Below, piece after piece: positions 34,172 to 43,044 of a stretch of DNA of 64,000 nucleotides (positions are counted from its first letter, which is position 1; the number at the start of each line of letters is the position of its first letter). The notes below the pieces were generated by a model. The model was not told the DNA's origin. It made no database searches and worked only from the letters and a program-made list of their open reading frames with translations. Source of the stretch: Pseudomonas abietaniphila (GTDB lineage: Bacteria; Pseudomonadota; Gammaproteobacteria; Pseudomonadales; Pseudomonadaceae); NCBI RefSeq assembly GCF_900100795.1, contig NZ_FNCO01000010.1, forward strand, positions 62,001 to 126,000, given 5' to 3'. A program made the translations under genes and the position numbers.

Positions 34172-35431
34172 ATGCCTGGCAACAAGACTCATCATCAAAT
34201 CCTGATCATCGGCGCAGGCGCTGCGGGCATCGCCACCGCTTCCAGCCTGCTGGCGCGCGATGCGTCGCTGGACGTCGCGCTGATCGACCCCGCCGACACG
34301 CATTACTACCAGCCTGGCTGGACCATGGTCGGCGCGGGCATCTTCCAGCCCGAATCCACGGCCCGTAGCATGGCGACGGTAATCCCCGCCAAAGCACGCT
34401 GGATCAAGTCGGTGGTCGAGCGCTTCGATCCCACCCACAATCAAGTCGTACTCAGCGACGGCCGGGTCATCGGCTACGAGCAACTGGTGGTGTGCCCGGG
34501 CCTGAAACTGGACTGGGACGCCATCGACGGCCTTCGCGAAACCCTGGGCCGCCATGGCGTGACATCCAACTATCGCTACGATCTGGCGCCCTACACATGG
34601 CAACTGGCTCAGCAACTCAAACAGGGCCGCGCATTGTTCACGCAGCCGCCGATGCCCATCAAATGCGCCGGTGCGCCGCAAAAGGCCATGTACCTGTCCT
34701 GTGATCATTGGCTCAAAACCGATCGCCTTGCCCACATCAACACGGCGTTTCACAACGCGGGCGGCGTGCTGTTCGGGGTTGCCGAGTACGTGCCTGCGCT
34801 GATGGAGTACGTGCGTAAGTACAGCATCGACCTGAAGTTCGGTTCGAAACTGGTCGCGGTCGATGGCCCACAGCAGCGCGCAACGTTCGTTCGAACGCTG
34901 GCCGATGGTTCCAGCGAAACCGTCGAGCAGACCTTCGACATGCTTCACGTGGTGCCGCCGCAGATTGCACCGGATTTCATTCGGCAGAGCCCGCTGGCCG
35001 ATGCGGCCGGCTGGGTTGACGTCGATCCCGCGACCTTGCGCCATCGCCAGTTCACCAACGTCCACGGATTGGGTGACGTGACCAACACCAGCAACGCCAA
35101 GACCGCAGCAGCGGCGAGAAAACAGGCGCCCGTGGTCGCCAATAACGTATTGGTGGCACTGAATCGGCGGGGACACTTGGCCCATTACGACGGCTATGGC
35201 TCCTGCCCGCTGACCGTGGAACGGGGCAAAATCGTCCTCGCCGAGTTCACCTACGGCGGCAAAGTCGCCCCGAGCTTCCCGAGCTGGCTGCTCGACGGGC
35301 GACGCCCGACGCGACTGGCCTGGTGGTTGAAAGCCGCCGCACTGCCGCATATTTACTGGCACGCGATGCTCAAGGGACGCGAATGGATGGCCCGACCGAC
35401 ACCGACGGTGGACGCCACCCACAATGCCTGA
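34172..35431 (+). CDS. sqr: Sulfide:quinone oxidoreductase, type II-like
   Basis: This 419-residue membrane-associated flavoprotein oxidises sulfide to sulfane sulfur and reduces ubiquinone. The N-terminal FAD-binding motif is ILIIGAGAAGIATASSLLAR. The motif PPMPIKCAGAPQKAMYLSCD is as in type II SQRs including the mitochondrial enzyme. A second redox-type cysteine is in LVVCPGLKLDW. GLGDVTNTSNAKTAAA is the second FAD contact. The start MPGNKTHHQ is chosen with GGAAA upstream; a GTG overlapping the previous stop would add 22 residues. It overlaps the next gene by 8 bases. Confidence 0.92.
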   Translation: MPGNKTHHQILIIGAGAAGIATASSLLARDASLDVALIDPADTHYYQPGWTMVGAGIFQPESTARSMATVIPAKARWIKSVVERFDPTHNQVVLSDGRVIGYEQLVVCPGLKLDWDAIDGLRETLGRHGVTSNYRYDLAPYTWQLAQQLKQGRALFTQPPMPIKCAGAPQKAMYLSCDHWLKTDRLAHINTAFHNAGGVLFGVAEYVPALMEYVRKYSIDLKFGSKLVAVDGPQQRATFVRTLADGSSETVEQTFDMLHVVPPQIAPDFIRQSPLADAAGWVDVDPATLRHRQFTNVHGLGDVTNTSNAKTAAAARKQAPVVANNVLVALNRRGHLAHYDGYGSCPLTVERGKIVLAEFTYGGKVAPSFPSWLLDGRRPTRLAWWLKAAALPHIYWHAMLKGREWMARPTPTVDATHNA

Positions 35432-36239
35432 ACACGAACTGATCGGAGCCGGCCTCGGCACAATCATTGGCGCGGTATTGGCACTCACCGGCGCGGGCGG
35501 CGGCATTCTCGCGGTGCCGCTGTTGGTGTTCGGACTGGGTTTATCGATGGTCGAGGCCGCGCCTGTCGGCTTGCTGGCGGTTGGGCTTGCGGCCGCCGTC
35601 GGTGCGTTGCTGGGCTTGCGCCAAGGCATCGTGCGGTATCGCGCCGCCTTGTTCATCGCGGTGATCGGTGTCTGCTTCGCCCCGCTGGGCTTATGGCTTG
35701 CTCATCAACTGCCCAACGCACCGTTGGCGCTGGGGTTCGCCGTGGTGCTGGTCTATGCGTGCGGGCGGATTTATCGCAAGGCCGCTCACGAGCTGCACCA
35801 TGGTCAGCCCGCAGCACGCGCCGAATTCCTGCCTTGCGTTCTCAACCCGCTGGAAGGTCGCCTGCGCTGGACGCTGCCTTGCGCCCGTTCGCTGGCGATC
35901 ACGGGCGTGATGTCGGGTGTGTTGTCGGGACTGCTCGGCGTGGGCGGCGGTTTCGTGATCATTCCGGCGCTGACCCGTTACACCGACCTGGACATGAAGA
36001 GCATTGTTGCGACATCTCTGGCCGTGATTGCACTGGTCTCGACTGCCAGCGTCATCACCGCCAGCGTCAGCGGTGTGATGCATTGGGCCGTGGGCGTGCC
36101 GTTTGCGGCAGGTGCGGTGGTCGGCCTGATCATCGGGCGACAGGCCGCAAGGTTTCTGGCCGGGCCAAGGCTGCAGCAGCTGTTTGCCGTAACCGGGATG
36201 ATTGCAGCGGTGTTGTTGGTCGCGAAGACGCTGCTCTGA
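35424..36239 (+). CDS. TauE/SafE family sulfite exporter-like permease
   Basis: This 271-residue inner-membrane protein has about eight spans in two repeats, each with a glycine-rich opening: LTGAGGGILAVPLLVFGLG and SGLLGVGGGFVIIPALT. These are the TauE/SafE (former DUF81) signatures. Its overlap with sqr and the upstream dioxygenase suggest it exports sulfite, thiosulfate or a related anion produced by the pathway. Direct substrate evidence is absent. Confidence 0.9.
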   Translation: MPEHELIGAGLGTIIGAVLALTGAGGGILAVPLLVFGLGLSMVEAAPVGLLAVGLAAAVGALLGLRQGIVRYRAALFIAVIGVCFAPLGLWLAHQLPNAPLALGFAVVLVYACGRIYRKAAHELHHGQPAARAEFLPCVLNPLEGRLRWTLPCARSLAITGVMSGVLSGLLGVGGGFVIIPALTRYTDLDMKSIVATSLAVIALVSTASVITASVSGVMHWAVGVPFAAGAVVGLIIGRQAARFLAGPRLQQLFAVTGMIAAVLLVAKTLL

Positions 36240-36247
36240 CACGATCA

Positions 36248-38176
36248 TCATGACCCGCTGGTTGCCTGCAACCCCGCCAGCAACAGTCGCTGATACAGCT
36301 CCTCGCGCAACCCTTGCGGCTGATCCAGTCCCATCCGCTGCAGGTGTTCGGGAAATGCATCCGGTTCCGGGGCTTCCAGCGTCGCCTTGCCAAGGTCGAT
36401 CAGTTCAGTGAGCTTGAACTTACTCTTGAGCCAGTTCAGTGCGCGCAACAGATCCCGCTCAGGTGGCGTGAAATCGGTGCCCAACGGGTATTCGGTAAAC
36501 AGCGAGGGAAAGCGGTCGCGAATCGCTTTCAGCCCTTGCGGGGTGTTCTGACTGAACAAAGGGTCGAGACGGAAGCCCTTGGGCAGCTTGCCCGCCTTCT
36601 GCGCCTGCTCAATCAAGCCCGGCTGAAAGCGTGAGTCGGTAATGTTGAGCAGGGCTTCGATCACGGCGGCATCGGTTTTGCCGCGCAGATCGGCAATGCC
36701 GTACTCGGTGATGACGATGTCCCGCAAATGCCGTGGAATCGTCGTGTGTCCGTATTCCCAGACGATATTGGAGCTGACGTCTCCACCCGACTCCCGCCAG
36801 CTGCGCAGAATCAAAATCGAACGCGCGCCTTCCAGTGCATGGGCCTGGGCAACGAAGTTGTATTGCCCGCCGACACCGCTGACCACACGCCCATCGGCCA
36901 ACTGGTCGGAAACGGCTGCGCCGAGCAGCGTGACGGTGAATGCGCTGTTGATGAACCGCGCATCGCGTCGCTGCAGCCGCTTGAGCGTTTCGTCGCCATA
37001 CAACTCGTTGATGTAGCTGATGGCGGTCATGTTGATCTGGGCCATCTGCGTGGGCGTCAACTCCCGCAGGCGCTCATAGAAGCTGCGCGGTCCCAGAAAG
37101 AAACCGCCATGGATCAACACGCCGTTGCCGTGAATGGACTCATCCAGCATCCCGGCATCGGCCTGCTTCTGCAACGCGGCGTCGGGGTAGACCTTACGCC
37201 GGATGATGCCGGCGTCCAGCAGCACCAACAACCCGTTAACCAGCATTTCGCTGCAGCCGTACAACCCGGTGGCGAACGGCATCACGCCGCCTTCTGCTTC
37301 GATCAGCGGCTTCCAGGTAGAGATACCCTCCAGTTCCGAAAGGCAGGCGCGATAGGCTTCATTGTCGGCCTGCCGCGCCAGCAGGGCTGCCGTCAGTGCG
37401 TCGCCCATCGAGCCGATGCCGATCTGCAAGGTGCCGCCGTCGCGGACCAGCGTACTGGCATACACGCCAATGAAATGATCCTGGACACCGACCGGCATGT
37501 TTGGCGTGGAAAACAGCGTGCTGCGCTCTTCGTGTTCGATCAGCAGATCAAAAGTGTCGAGGCTTACCTCGGCATCGCCCGGCATGTACGGGAGGTCGGC
37601 GTGAACATGCCCCAGCACCAGGATGGTTTCACCCAGAGACCTGCGCATTTCCACCATGGGCAAAAGGTCGAGGGTGATGTCGGGGTTGCAGCTCAGACTT
37701 AACCGGTCGCTGTGTTGCGGATCACGGGCCACCAGTTGAGCGATCAGGTTCAGGCCGCTGGCGTTGATGTCCCGCGCCGCATGGCTGTAATTGCTGCTGA
37801 CGTAGTCCTGCTGCGCCTGAGTGCTGTTCAACAGGCTGCCGGGCTGCATGAAAAACTGCTCGACCTGCACGTTCGGCGGCAAGTTGTCCTTGTGCAGATC
37901 AGCCAGGAAATCCAGCTCGGGGTAGTCGCCGAAAACACGCTCAAGGAAAGGCTCGAGAAAGCGCCCCTGTAACCCATCACCCGCCGCAGGCCGCCCCAGG
38001 CACAGCGCGGTATAGATCGTCAGTTGCCGATCAGGCAGCGATTTGATGCGGGCATACAGCGCGTTGACAAACCGGTTGGGCTTGCCCAGCCCCAACGGCA
38101 TGCCCATGCGAATGTGGGCAGGCAGCTCGGCCAGTACATGATCGACAGCTTGCTCGATGGAGCAGGAATGCGGCAT
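36248..38176 (-). CDS. Acetyl-CoA hydrolase/transferase family protein
   Basis: This 642-residue protein has an N-terminal acetyl-CoA hydrolase-like part and the characteristic C-terminal domain, with SGVGGQYNFVAQAHAL, the CoA-binding/catalytic loop VITEYGIADLRGKT and SRFQPGLIEQA. It is longer than the 500-residue succinyl-CoA:acetate transferases, matching the long pseudomonad paralogue. It probably hydrolyses or transfers CoA from a short acyl-CoA. GGAGAGG lies upstream of the chosen ATG; 49 more codons are open upstream. It converges with the tauE-type gene. Confidence 0.85.
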   Translation of the reverse strand: MPHSCSIEQAVDHVLAELPAHIRMGMPLGLGKPNRFVNALYARIKSLPDRQLTIYTALCLGRPAAGDGLQGRFLEPFLERVFGDYPELDFLADLHKDNLPPNVQVEQFFMQPGSLLNSTQAQQDYVSSNYSHAARDINASGLNLIAQLVARDPQHSDRLSLSCNPDITLDLLPMVEMRRSLGETILVLGHVHADLPYMPGDAEVSLDTFDLLIEHEERSTLFSTPNMPVGVQDHFIGVYASTLVRDGGTLQIGIGSMGDALTAALLARQADNEAYRACLSELEGISTWKPLIEAEGGVMPFATGLYGCSEMLVNGLLVLLDAGIIRRKVYPDAALQKQADAGMLDESIHGNGVLIHGGFFLGPRSFYERLRELTPTQMAQINMTAISYINELYGDETLKRLQRRDARFINSAFTVTLLGAAVSDQLADGRVVSGVGGQYNFVAQAHALEGARSILILRSWRESGGDVSSNIVWEYGHTTIPRHLRDIVITEYGIADLRGKTDAAVIEALLNITDSRFQPGLIEQAQKAGKLPKGFRLDPLFSQNTPQGLKAIRDRFPSLFTEYPLGTDFTPPERDLLRALNWLKSKFKLTELIDLGKATLEAPEPDAFPEHLQRMGLDQPQGLREELYQRLLLAGLQATSGS

Positions 38177-38250
38177 CCGGCCTCTCCTGATTGTTATTCG
38201 ATGGAGGTTGGACCGGGGATCGACGGGATTTGCTGCATCGAGCCCACTCC

Positions 38251-38399
38251 TGTAGGAGCGTGGTTTGTGTCTGAGCTGGATTTGGAGGATCAGCCGCGAG
38301 GCGGTCGCAAATTCCACATACACGGCGTGTCAGACAAACAATGTCTTCAGGTTTTACGACGACTTCGCCGCCGATCGCGGGACAAGCCACGCTCCTACA
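38251..38399. repeat. REP-type pair, TAGGAGCGTGG / CCACGCTCCTACA family
   Basis: TGTAGGAGCGTGGTTTGTGT on the left is inverted relative to GGGACAAGCCACGCTCCTAC on the right. The left arm has diverged (TTTGTGTCTGA for CTTGTCCCGCGA), and about 105 bases separate the arms. Confidence 0.8.
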
Positions 38400-38424
38400 A
38401 TAAAAAATGGCAATGCTTGTCGGC

Positions 38425-38727
38425 TCAATCGCGTCGGGTGTCCATCTCGACCAGCTTGTCCTCAATGAACTTTAGATGCTGGAACGCTCCGTTTTTCGGC
38501 CCGTATACCCAGAAACTGACTTTTACGGCATTGAGACGAGGCACTCCGTTCACTCGCGAAGCCGGCTCCTGATCCTCGCTGCGGTCAGGCGCACCGCATT
38601 TTTCGCGGACAACCGTTGCGGTATCGCCAAGGTTGATCAATGCAGTCCCGCAGCGCATGGTCGCCTGCGCAAAGTCGGCAAACATCAGACAAGGCAACAG
38701 CCATACCAGCGATGTTTTGCGAAACAT
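38425..38727 (-). CDS. DUF2845 domain-containing exported protein
   Basis: This 100-residue protein has a Sec signal peptide (MFRKTSLVWLLPCLMFADFA, cleavage likely after QA). The DUF2845 core follows: MRCGTALINLGDTATVVREK, CGAPDR and VSFWVYGPKNGAFQHLKFIE. Two conserved cysteines may form a disulfide in the periplasm. Function is unknown. It lies 15 bases downstream of the cytochrome c5 gene and is probably in the same transcript. Confidence 0.88.
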   Translation of the reverse strand: MFRKTSLVWLLPCLMFADFAQATMRCGTALINLGDTATVVREKCGAPDRSEDQEPASRVNGVPRLNAVKVSFWVYGPKNGAFQHLKFIEDKLVEMDTRRD

Positions 38728-38742
38728 AAGATCCTTTCAGTC

Positions 38743-39168
38743 CTACTGCAGCCCGGACATCTTCTTGATCGCGCCTTTGAGCTCTTCATCCGAGCAATCG
38801 GCGCAGGTGCCTTTAGGTGGCATGGAATTGATGCCGCTGATCGCCTTGGCCAGCAGACCGTCAAGGCCGCCCTGTTCTTTGGCGCGCTTGCCCCAATCGG
38901 CGCTGTCACCGATTTTCGGCGAGCCCAGCAGCCCGGTGCCATGGCAGGCGTTGCAGTGTTTGGCGATCACGTCGTCAGGGGATTTTGCGCCACCCGCGCC
39001 GCCGGCCGTGGCGGCGACGTCCATGCCGGGACATTCCTTGCCCTGGATGCAGACTTGTCCGACAGGCTCGAGTCGTTTGGCGAGGTCATCGCTGGTGGAG
39101 GCTTGGGCCGCAAAAGCCCAAAACGCGAGGAGTGCAACAGCAGCCAGGATCTTATTAGTAAGGTTCAC
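38743..39168 (-). CDS. Cytochrome c5 family protein
   Basis: This 141-residue periplasmic haem protein has signal peptide MNLTNKILAAVALLAFWAFA (cleavage near QAS) and one CXXCH haem site (KHCNACHGTGLLGSPKIGD). The distal methionine lies in INSMPPKGTCADCSDEEL; the extra CADC disulfide pair is typical of cytochrome c5. It is the first gene of a pair with DUF2845. It corresponds in position to cycB of PAO1 and probably shuttles electrons to terminal oxidases. Confidence 0.9.
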   Translation of the reverse strand: MNLTNKILAAVALLAFWAFAAQASTSDDLAKRLEPVGQVCIQGKECPGMDVAATAGGAGGAKSPDDVIAKHCNACHGTGLLGSPKIGDSADWGKRAKEQGGLDGLLAKAISGINSMPPKGTCADCSDEELKGAIKKMSGLQ

Positions 39169-39354
39169 GCTTTCACCCTCATGGTGGCTATAACGCCCCT
39201 GCGGTCACGGTAAGCCGCAGACGGCGAAAGTATAGCGGGTAGCCCGTTGGTCGTTACATCCCTGAGCACCGCAGGGTTATTCATGCGTCGACCTGCTGCT
39301 TCGGGCTCGCCCAATTCCCCGCGTGATGGCTCAGCGGGGGAAGGGTTTCGCGGA

Positions 39355-39903
39355 TCAGAAATTCGCCGGCGTGGCAGCGCTGATGAGTCGCGCCGGAACG
39401 TCGAACGGATTACGGAAGCGATGAGGTCGGGTGCTTTCGAAATAGTAGCTGTCGCCTGCCTCAAGCACATAAGTATCGAGGCCAACGACAAGCTCCAGTC
39501 GTCCCTCGACCAGAATGCCGGTCTCTTCGCCCTCGTGAACGAGCATTTCTTCGCCGGTGTCGGCGCCTGGCGGATACACCTCGGTCAGGAACGCGATGGC
39601 CCTGTCTGGATGAGACTTGCCGACCAGTTTCATGGTGACGGCGCCGTCCGAGATATCGATCAGCTCGCTGGCCTTGTAGACCACTTGGGTCGGGTTTTCT
39701 GGCTCAAGCTCTTCCGAAAAGAACTCCACCATGGACATCGGTATGCCGCCCAGCACCTTGCGCAGGGAACTGATCGAGGGACTCACGCTGTTTTTCTCGA
39801 TCATGGAAATGGTGCTGTTGGTCACGCCCGCTCGCTTGGCGAGTTCGCGCTGGGACAGACCTTTGAGTTTACGAATGGATTGCAGTCGTTCACCGACGTC
39901 CAA
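39355..39903 (-). CDS. XRE-cupin transcriptional regulator, PuuR-like
   Basis: This 182-residue regulator has an N-terminal HTH (LKGLSQRELAKRAGVTNSTI, then SMIEKNSVSPSISSL) and a C-terminal cupin (about 105-180, LEAGDSYYFESTRPHRFRNP). The PuuR family controls putrescine/gamma-glutamyl catabolism in enterics. The start is a TTG, because AGGAGGA sits 8 bases upstream and the protein then opens with the conserved (M)DVGERLQSIRKLKG. A further in-frame TTG 8 codons earlier has no site. Nearby putative PuuB- and PuuC-like genes (44197, 50542) are possible targets. Confidence 0.88.
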   Translation of the reverse strand: MDVGERLQSIRKLKGLSQRELAKRAGVTNSTISMIEKNSVSPSISSLRKVLGGIPMSMVEFFSEELEPENPTQVVYKASELIDISDGAVTMKLVGKSHPDRAIAFLTEVYPPGADTGEEMLVHEGEETGILVEGRLELVVGLDTYVLEAGDSYYFESTRPHRFRNPFDVPARLISAATPANF

Positions 39904-39931
39904 TGCTGGAGTCCTCCTGATAATCAAATAC

Positions 39932-39984
39932 GGTCAAGTGGCCGCCATGATGGCGACCGCGTTCAGTATTTACAACACTTGACC
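39932..39984. promoter_or_regulatory. 9-bp inverted repeat upstream of the XRE-cupin gene
   Basis: GGTCAAGTG (39932-39940) and CACTTGACC (39976-39984) are exact inverted copies 35 bases apart, just upstream of the regulator start. A short palindrome CGCCATGATGGCG lies between them. A likely autoregulatory operator, by position only. Confidence 0.4.
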
Positions 39985-40053
39985 CGATTAGCAAAGGGAC
40001 CCGCGGCCGCCATGGGCCGCAAAGGGTTCGGACGAATGAAGCGACCAGCGCGT

Positions 40054-41127
40054 TCAATCCCCGGAATAGAGCCTTGGCACGCGCTTGAGGTTGCAGAAGA
40101 TCTGATAAGGAATGGTCCCTGCGTGGGTGGCGACGTCGCTGGCCAGCACGTTTTTGCCCCAGAGCTCGACTCGGCTGCCTACACCTGCGGCCGGCACGTG
40201 GGTCAGGTCGACACACAGCATGTCCATCGACACGCGCCCCAACAGCTGGCTGCGATGCCCGTCGATCATCACCGGTGTACCGGTCGGCGCCTGACGCGGG
40301 TACCCGTCGGCATAACCCATCGCGACCACGCCGATGCGCATGTTGCGGTCGGTCACGAAAGCCCCGCCGTAACCCACCGGCTCGCCGGCTGGCAGCTCAC
40401 GCACGCAGATCACTTTGGATTCCAGCGTCATCACGGGCTGCAGGCGATCGGCTACCGATTGCGGCTGATCAAAGGGCGTCGCGCCATACAACATGATGCC
40501 GGGCCGCACCCAGTCGCTCGGCACGTTGGGCCAGCCCATCACGCCGGGCGAGTTGCGCAAGCTGACCTCGGCCGACAGCCCTTCGCGAGCCGACTGAAAG
40601 ATCGCCACTTGCTCGTCCGTGCGAGCACTGCCCAGCTCATCAGCCCGTGCAAAGTGAGTCATCAACACGACCTTGGCGACTTTCTCGCTGGCCAGCAGGC
40701 GTTTGTAGGCCGACTCATAGTCCGCCGGGTGAACACCCACGCGGTGCATACCCGAGTCCATCTTCAGCCAGATGTTCAGCGGCTTGCCGACGATGGTCTG
40801 CTCGATGGCGTCGAGTTGCCACAGCGAATGCACCACGCACCAGAAATCGTGCTCGACGATCAGCGGCAGTTCGTCGGCCTCAAAAAACCCTTCCAGCAAC
40901 AGAATCGGCGCACAAATACCGGCCTGGCGTAGCTCCAGGGCTTCTTCGATGCAGGCCACCGCAAAACCATCGGCCTGGGCTTCGAGCGCCTGGGCAACGC
41001 GTACGGCACCGTGCCCATAGGCATCGGCCTTGATCACGGCAAGCGCCTTCGCGCCTGTGGTTTCACGGGCCAGTTGATAGTTGTGGCGCAGGGCGGAGAG
41101 ATCGATGAGGGCGCGGGCTGGACGCAT
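40054..41127 (-). CDS. dadX: Catabolic alanine racemase DadX
   Basis: This 357-residue PLP enzyme converts L- to D-alanine. The PLP lysine is Lys33 in AVIKADAYGHG. Conserved stretches WLKMDSGMHRVG, RPGIMLYGATPF and the substrate loop GRVSMDMLCVDLT are complete. Location in the dad cluster with dadA and ridA identifies it as the catabolic enzyme rather than biosynthetic Alr. A REP pair and 135 bases separate it from ridA, so a separate transcript is possible. Confidence 0.93.
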   Translation of the reverse strand: MRPARALIDLSALRHNYQLARETTGAKALAVIKADAYGHGAVRVAQALEAQADGFAVACIEEALELRQAGICAPILLLEGFFEADELPLIVEHDFWCVVHSLWQLDAIEQTIVGKPLNIWLKMDSGMHRVGVHPADYESAYKRLLASEKVAKVVLMTHFARADELGSARTDEQVAIFQSAREGLSAEVSLRNSPGVMGWPNVPSDWVRPGIMLYGATPFDQPQSVADRLQPVMTLESKVICVRELPAGEPVGYGGAFVTDRNMRIGVVAMGYADGYPRQAPTGTPVMIDGHRSQLLGRVSMDMLCVDLTHVPAAGVGSRVELWGKNVLASDVATHAGTIPYQIFCNLKRVPRLYSGD

Positions 41128-41158
41128 GGCAAGGCTTCTGGTTTAGGAGATATTGAAC

Positions 41159-41247
41159 TGTAGGAGCGCGCTTGCCCGCGATTGCAATTTATCTGTGACA
41201 TCCAGGCTGACTGACACAGCGCCTTCGCGGGCAAGCGCGCTCCTGCA
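41159..41247. repeat. REP-type inverted pair, TAGGAGCGCGCTTGCCCGCG family
   Basis: TGTAGGAGCGCGCTTGCCCG is paired with CGGGCAAGCGCGCTCCTGCA around about 50 bases, between ridA and dadX. A second copy of the family lies at 52677-52764. Confidence 0.85.
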
Positions 41248-41262
41248 AGGGTTGGGCGTTTT

Positions 41263-41616
41263 TTACGGCAACGCTGCCGTCACCGACAATTCAACCAGAA
41301 TTTCCGGTTCACACAGCTTGGCTTCAACGGTGGCACGGGCTGGCGCGACGCCCTTGGGCAGCCATTTGTCCCATACGCTGTTCATCCCGGCGAAATGCGC
41401 GTCGATGTCTTTCAGGTAAATCGTCACCGACAGAATGCGGCTCTTGTCGGTACCGGCCAGGTCCAGCAGGCGCTCGATGGAGTTAAGCGTCCCGCGGGTC
41501 TGTTGTTCGATACCCGCCGCCATGTCATCACCCACTTGGCCGGACAGGTAAACGGTGCCGTTGTGGACGACGATCTGGCTCATGCGCTCATTGGTGAGCT
41601 GGCGCTGGATTGACAT
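41263..41616 (-). CDS. RidA family reactive-intermediate deaminase
   Basis: This 117-residue protein of the YjgF/RidA family hydrolyses reactive enamines/imines. It starts MSIQRQLTNERMSQIVVHNG and contains YLSGQVGDD and VAPARATVEAKLCEPEILVE, with the catalytic Arg in PARATVEA. It overlaps the 3' end of dadA by 29 bases. Because DadA produces an imine on the way to pyruvate, an associated deaminase makes sense. Confidence 0.92.
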   Translation of the reverse strand: MSIQRQLTNERMSQIVVHNGTVYLSGQVGDDMAAGIEQQTRGTLNSIERLLDLAGTDKSRILSVTIYLKDIDAHFAGMNSVWDKWLPKGVAPARATVEAKLCEPEILVELSVTAALP

Positions 41617-42889
41617 GTTTTGCGATCTCCTTGGAGCTTCCGTAGCGGGAAATATCGAGGCCTGCGGCGCTGATCTGTGGCGTTTTGCGAGCGATCAGAT
41701 CGGCCAGCAAACGACCGGAACCGCAGGCCATGGTCCAGCCAAGTGTTCCGTGGCCGGTATTGAGGAACAGGTTGCGATACGGTGTAGCACCGACGATGGG
41801 CGTGCCATCCGGGGTGGTTGGACGCAGACCGGTCCAGAAACTGGCCTCGGTCAGGTCGCCGCCCTGAGGATAGAGATCGTTGACGATCATCTCCAGCGTT
41901 TCACGCCGGCGAGGATTGAGCGACAGGTCAAAACCGGCGATTTCCGCCATGCCGCCCACTCGGATCCGGTTGTCGAAACGGGTGATCGCAACCTTGTAGG
42001 TCTCGTCGAGAATGGTCGAGGTTGGCGCCATGTCGGGGTTGGTGATCGGCACGGTCAGCGAGTAACCCTTGAGCGGGTATACCGGCGCCTTGATGCCCAG
42101 CGGCTTGAGCAATTGCGGCGAGTAGCTGCCCAACGCCAGCACGTAGCGATCAGCCGTCTCCAGTTTGCCGTTGACGCGCACGCCGTTGATCCGGTCGCCC
42201 GCGAAGTCGATCGACTCGATCGACTGGCCGAATCGGAATTCAACGCCTAACTTCACACACATCTGTGCCAGACGCGTAGTGAACAGCTGGCAATCGCCCG
42301 TCTGGTCGTTTGGCAAACGCAGGGCGCCGCTGAGGATGTTGCTGACGCTGGCCAGCGCGGGCTCGACGCGGGCAATGCCTTCGCGGTCCAGGACCTCGTA
42401 CGGCACACCCGCCTGCTCGAGGACGGCGATGTCCTTGGCGGCGTTGTCCAGTTGCTCTTGCGTACGGAACAGTTGCGTGGTGCCCAGGCTACGGCCTTCG
42501 TAGGCAATGCCGGTTTCTGCGCGCAGTTCGTCAAGGCAGTCGCGGCTGTACTCGGACAGACGCACCATGCGCTCCTTATTCACCGCATAGCGGTTCTGCG
42601 TGCAGTTGCGCAGCATTTGCGCCATCCACAGGTATTGATCGATGTCGGCGGTTGCCTTGATCGCCAGCGGCGCGTGGCGCTGCAACAACCATTTGATGGC
42701 TTTGAGCGGTACGCCCGGTGCGGCCCACGGCGATGCATAGCCCGGCGACACCTGCCCGGCGTTGGCAAAGCTGGTTTCCATGGCAGCGGCAGGCTGACGG
42801 TCTACCACCGTCACCTCGAAGCCCGCACGGGCCAGGTAATAAGCACTGGTGACACCGATTACGCCACTTCCAAGGACCAGGACGCGCAT
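41588..42889 (-). CDS. dadA: D-amino acid dehydrogenase small subunit DadA
   Basis: This 433-residue FAD-dependent, membrane-associated dehydrogenase oxidises D-alanine and other D-amino acids to 2-oxo acids. The N-terminal Rossmann motif is VLGSGVIGVTSAYYLARAG; SFANAGQVSPGYASPWAAPG and the C-terminal GHGTLGWTMACGSG are typical. It is the first gene of a dadA-ridA(-dadX) cluster and divergent from lrp, the arrangement in which Lrp activates dadA in response to L-alanine. Confidence 0.96.
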   Translation of the reverse strand: MRVLVLGSGVIGVTSAYYLARAGFEVTVVDRQPAAAMETSFANAGQVSPGYASPWAAPGVPLKAIKWLLQRHAPLAIKATADIDQYLWMAQMLRNCTQNRYAVNKERMVRLSEYSRDCLDELRAETGIAYEGRSLGTTQLFRTQEQLDNAAKDIAVLEQAGVPYEVLDREGIARVEPALASVSNILSGALRLPNDQTGDCQLFTTRLAQMCVKLGVEFRFGQSIESIDFAGDRINGVRVNGKLETADRYVLALGSYSPQLLKPLGIKAPVYPLKGYSLTVPITNPDMAPTSTILDETYKVAITRFDNRIRVGGMAEIAGFDLSLNPRRRETLEMIVNDLYPQGGDLTEASFWTGLRPTTPDGTPIVGATPYRNLFLNTGHGTLGWTMACGSGRLLADLIARKTPQISAAGLDISRYGSSKEIAKHVNPAPAHQ

Positions 42890-42955
42890 GTTGATTTCCT
42901 CATCGCGGATATCCGCTGACGTTTTGAAGTTTTAAGCAAGGATGTGGGCAGTATA

Positions 42956-42977
42956 AAAAGCATTGAGCAGTGCTTTT
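42956..42977. promoter_or_regulatory. Inverted repeat between dadA and lrp, candidate Lrp site
   Basis: AAAAGCA (42956-42962) and TGCTTTT (42971-42977) face each other across 8 bases in an AT-rich stretch followed by TATATAA. This is the size and composition expected of an Lrp-family operator in the dadA/lrp divergent region. Confidence 0.45.
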
Positions 42978-43044
42978 CACTATATAAGCGCCTATATTCG
43001 GCGTTAATTCTCGACAACCAAGGCTTTAGCAGAGGGGGTAAGCC

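Noticed and set aside
39169..39354. Plus-strand ORF start at 39247 as a small gene in the gap between cytochrome c5 and the XRE regulator
   Set aside because: No ribosome-binding site or family match; nothing recognised in this gap.
39247..40932. 561-codon plus-strand frame across the XRE-cupin and dadX genes
   Set aside because: Antisense to two complete genes with clear motifs; no domain of its own.
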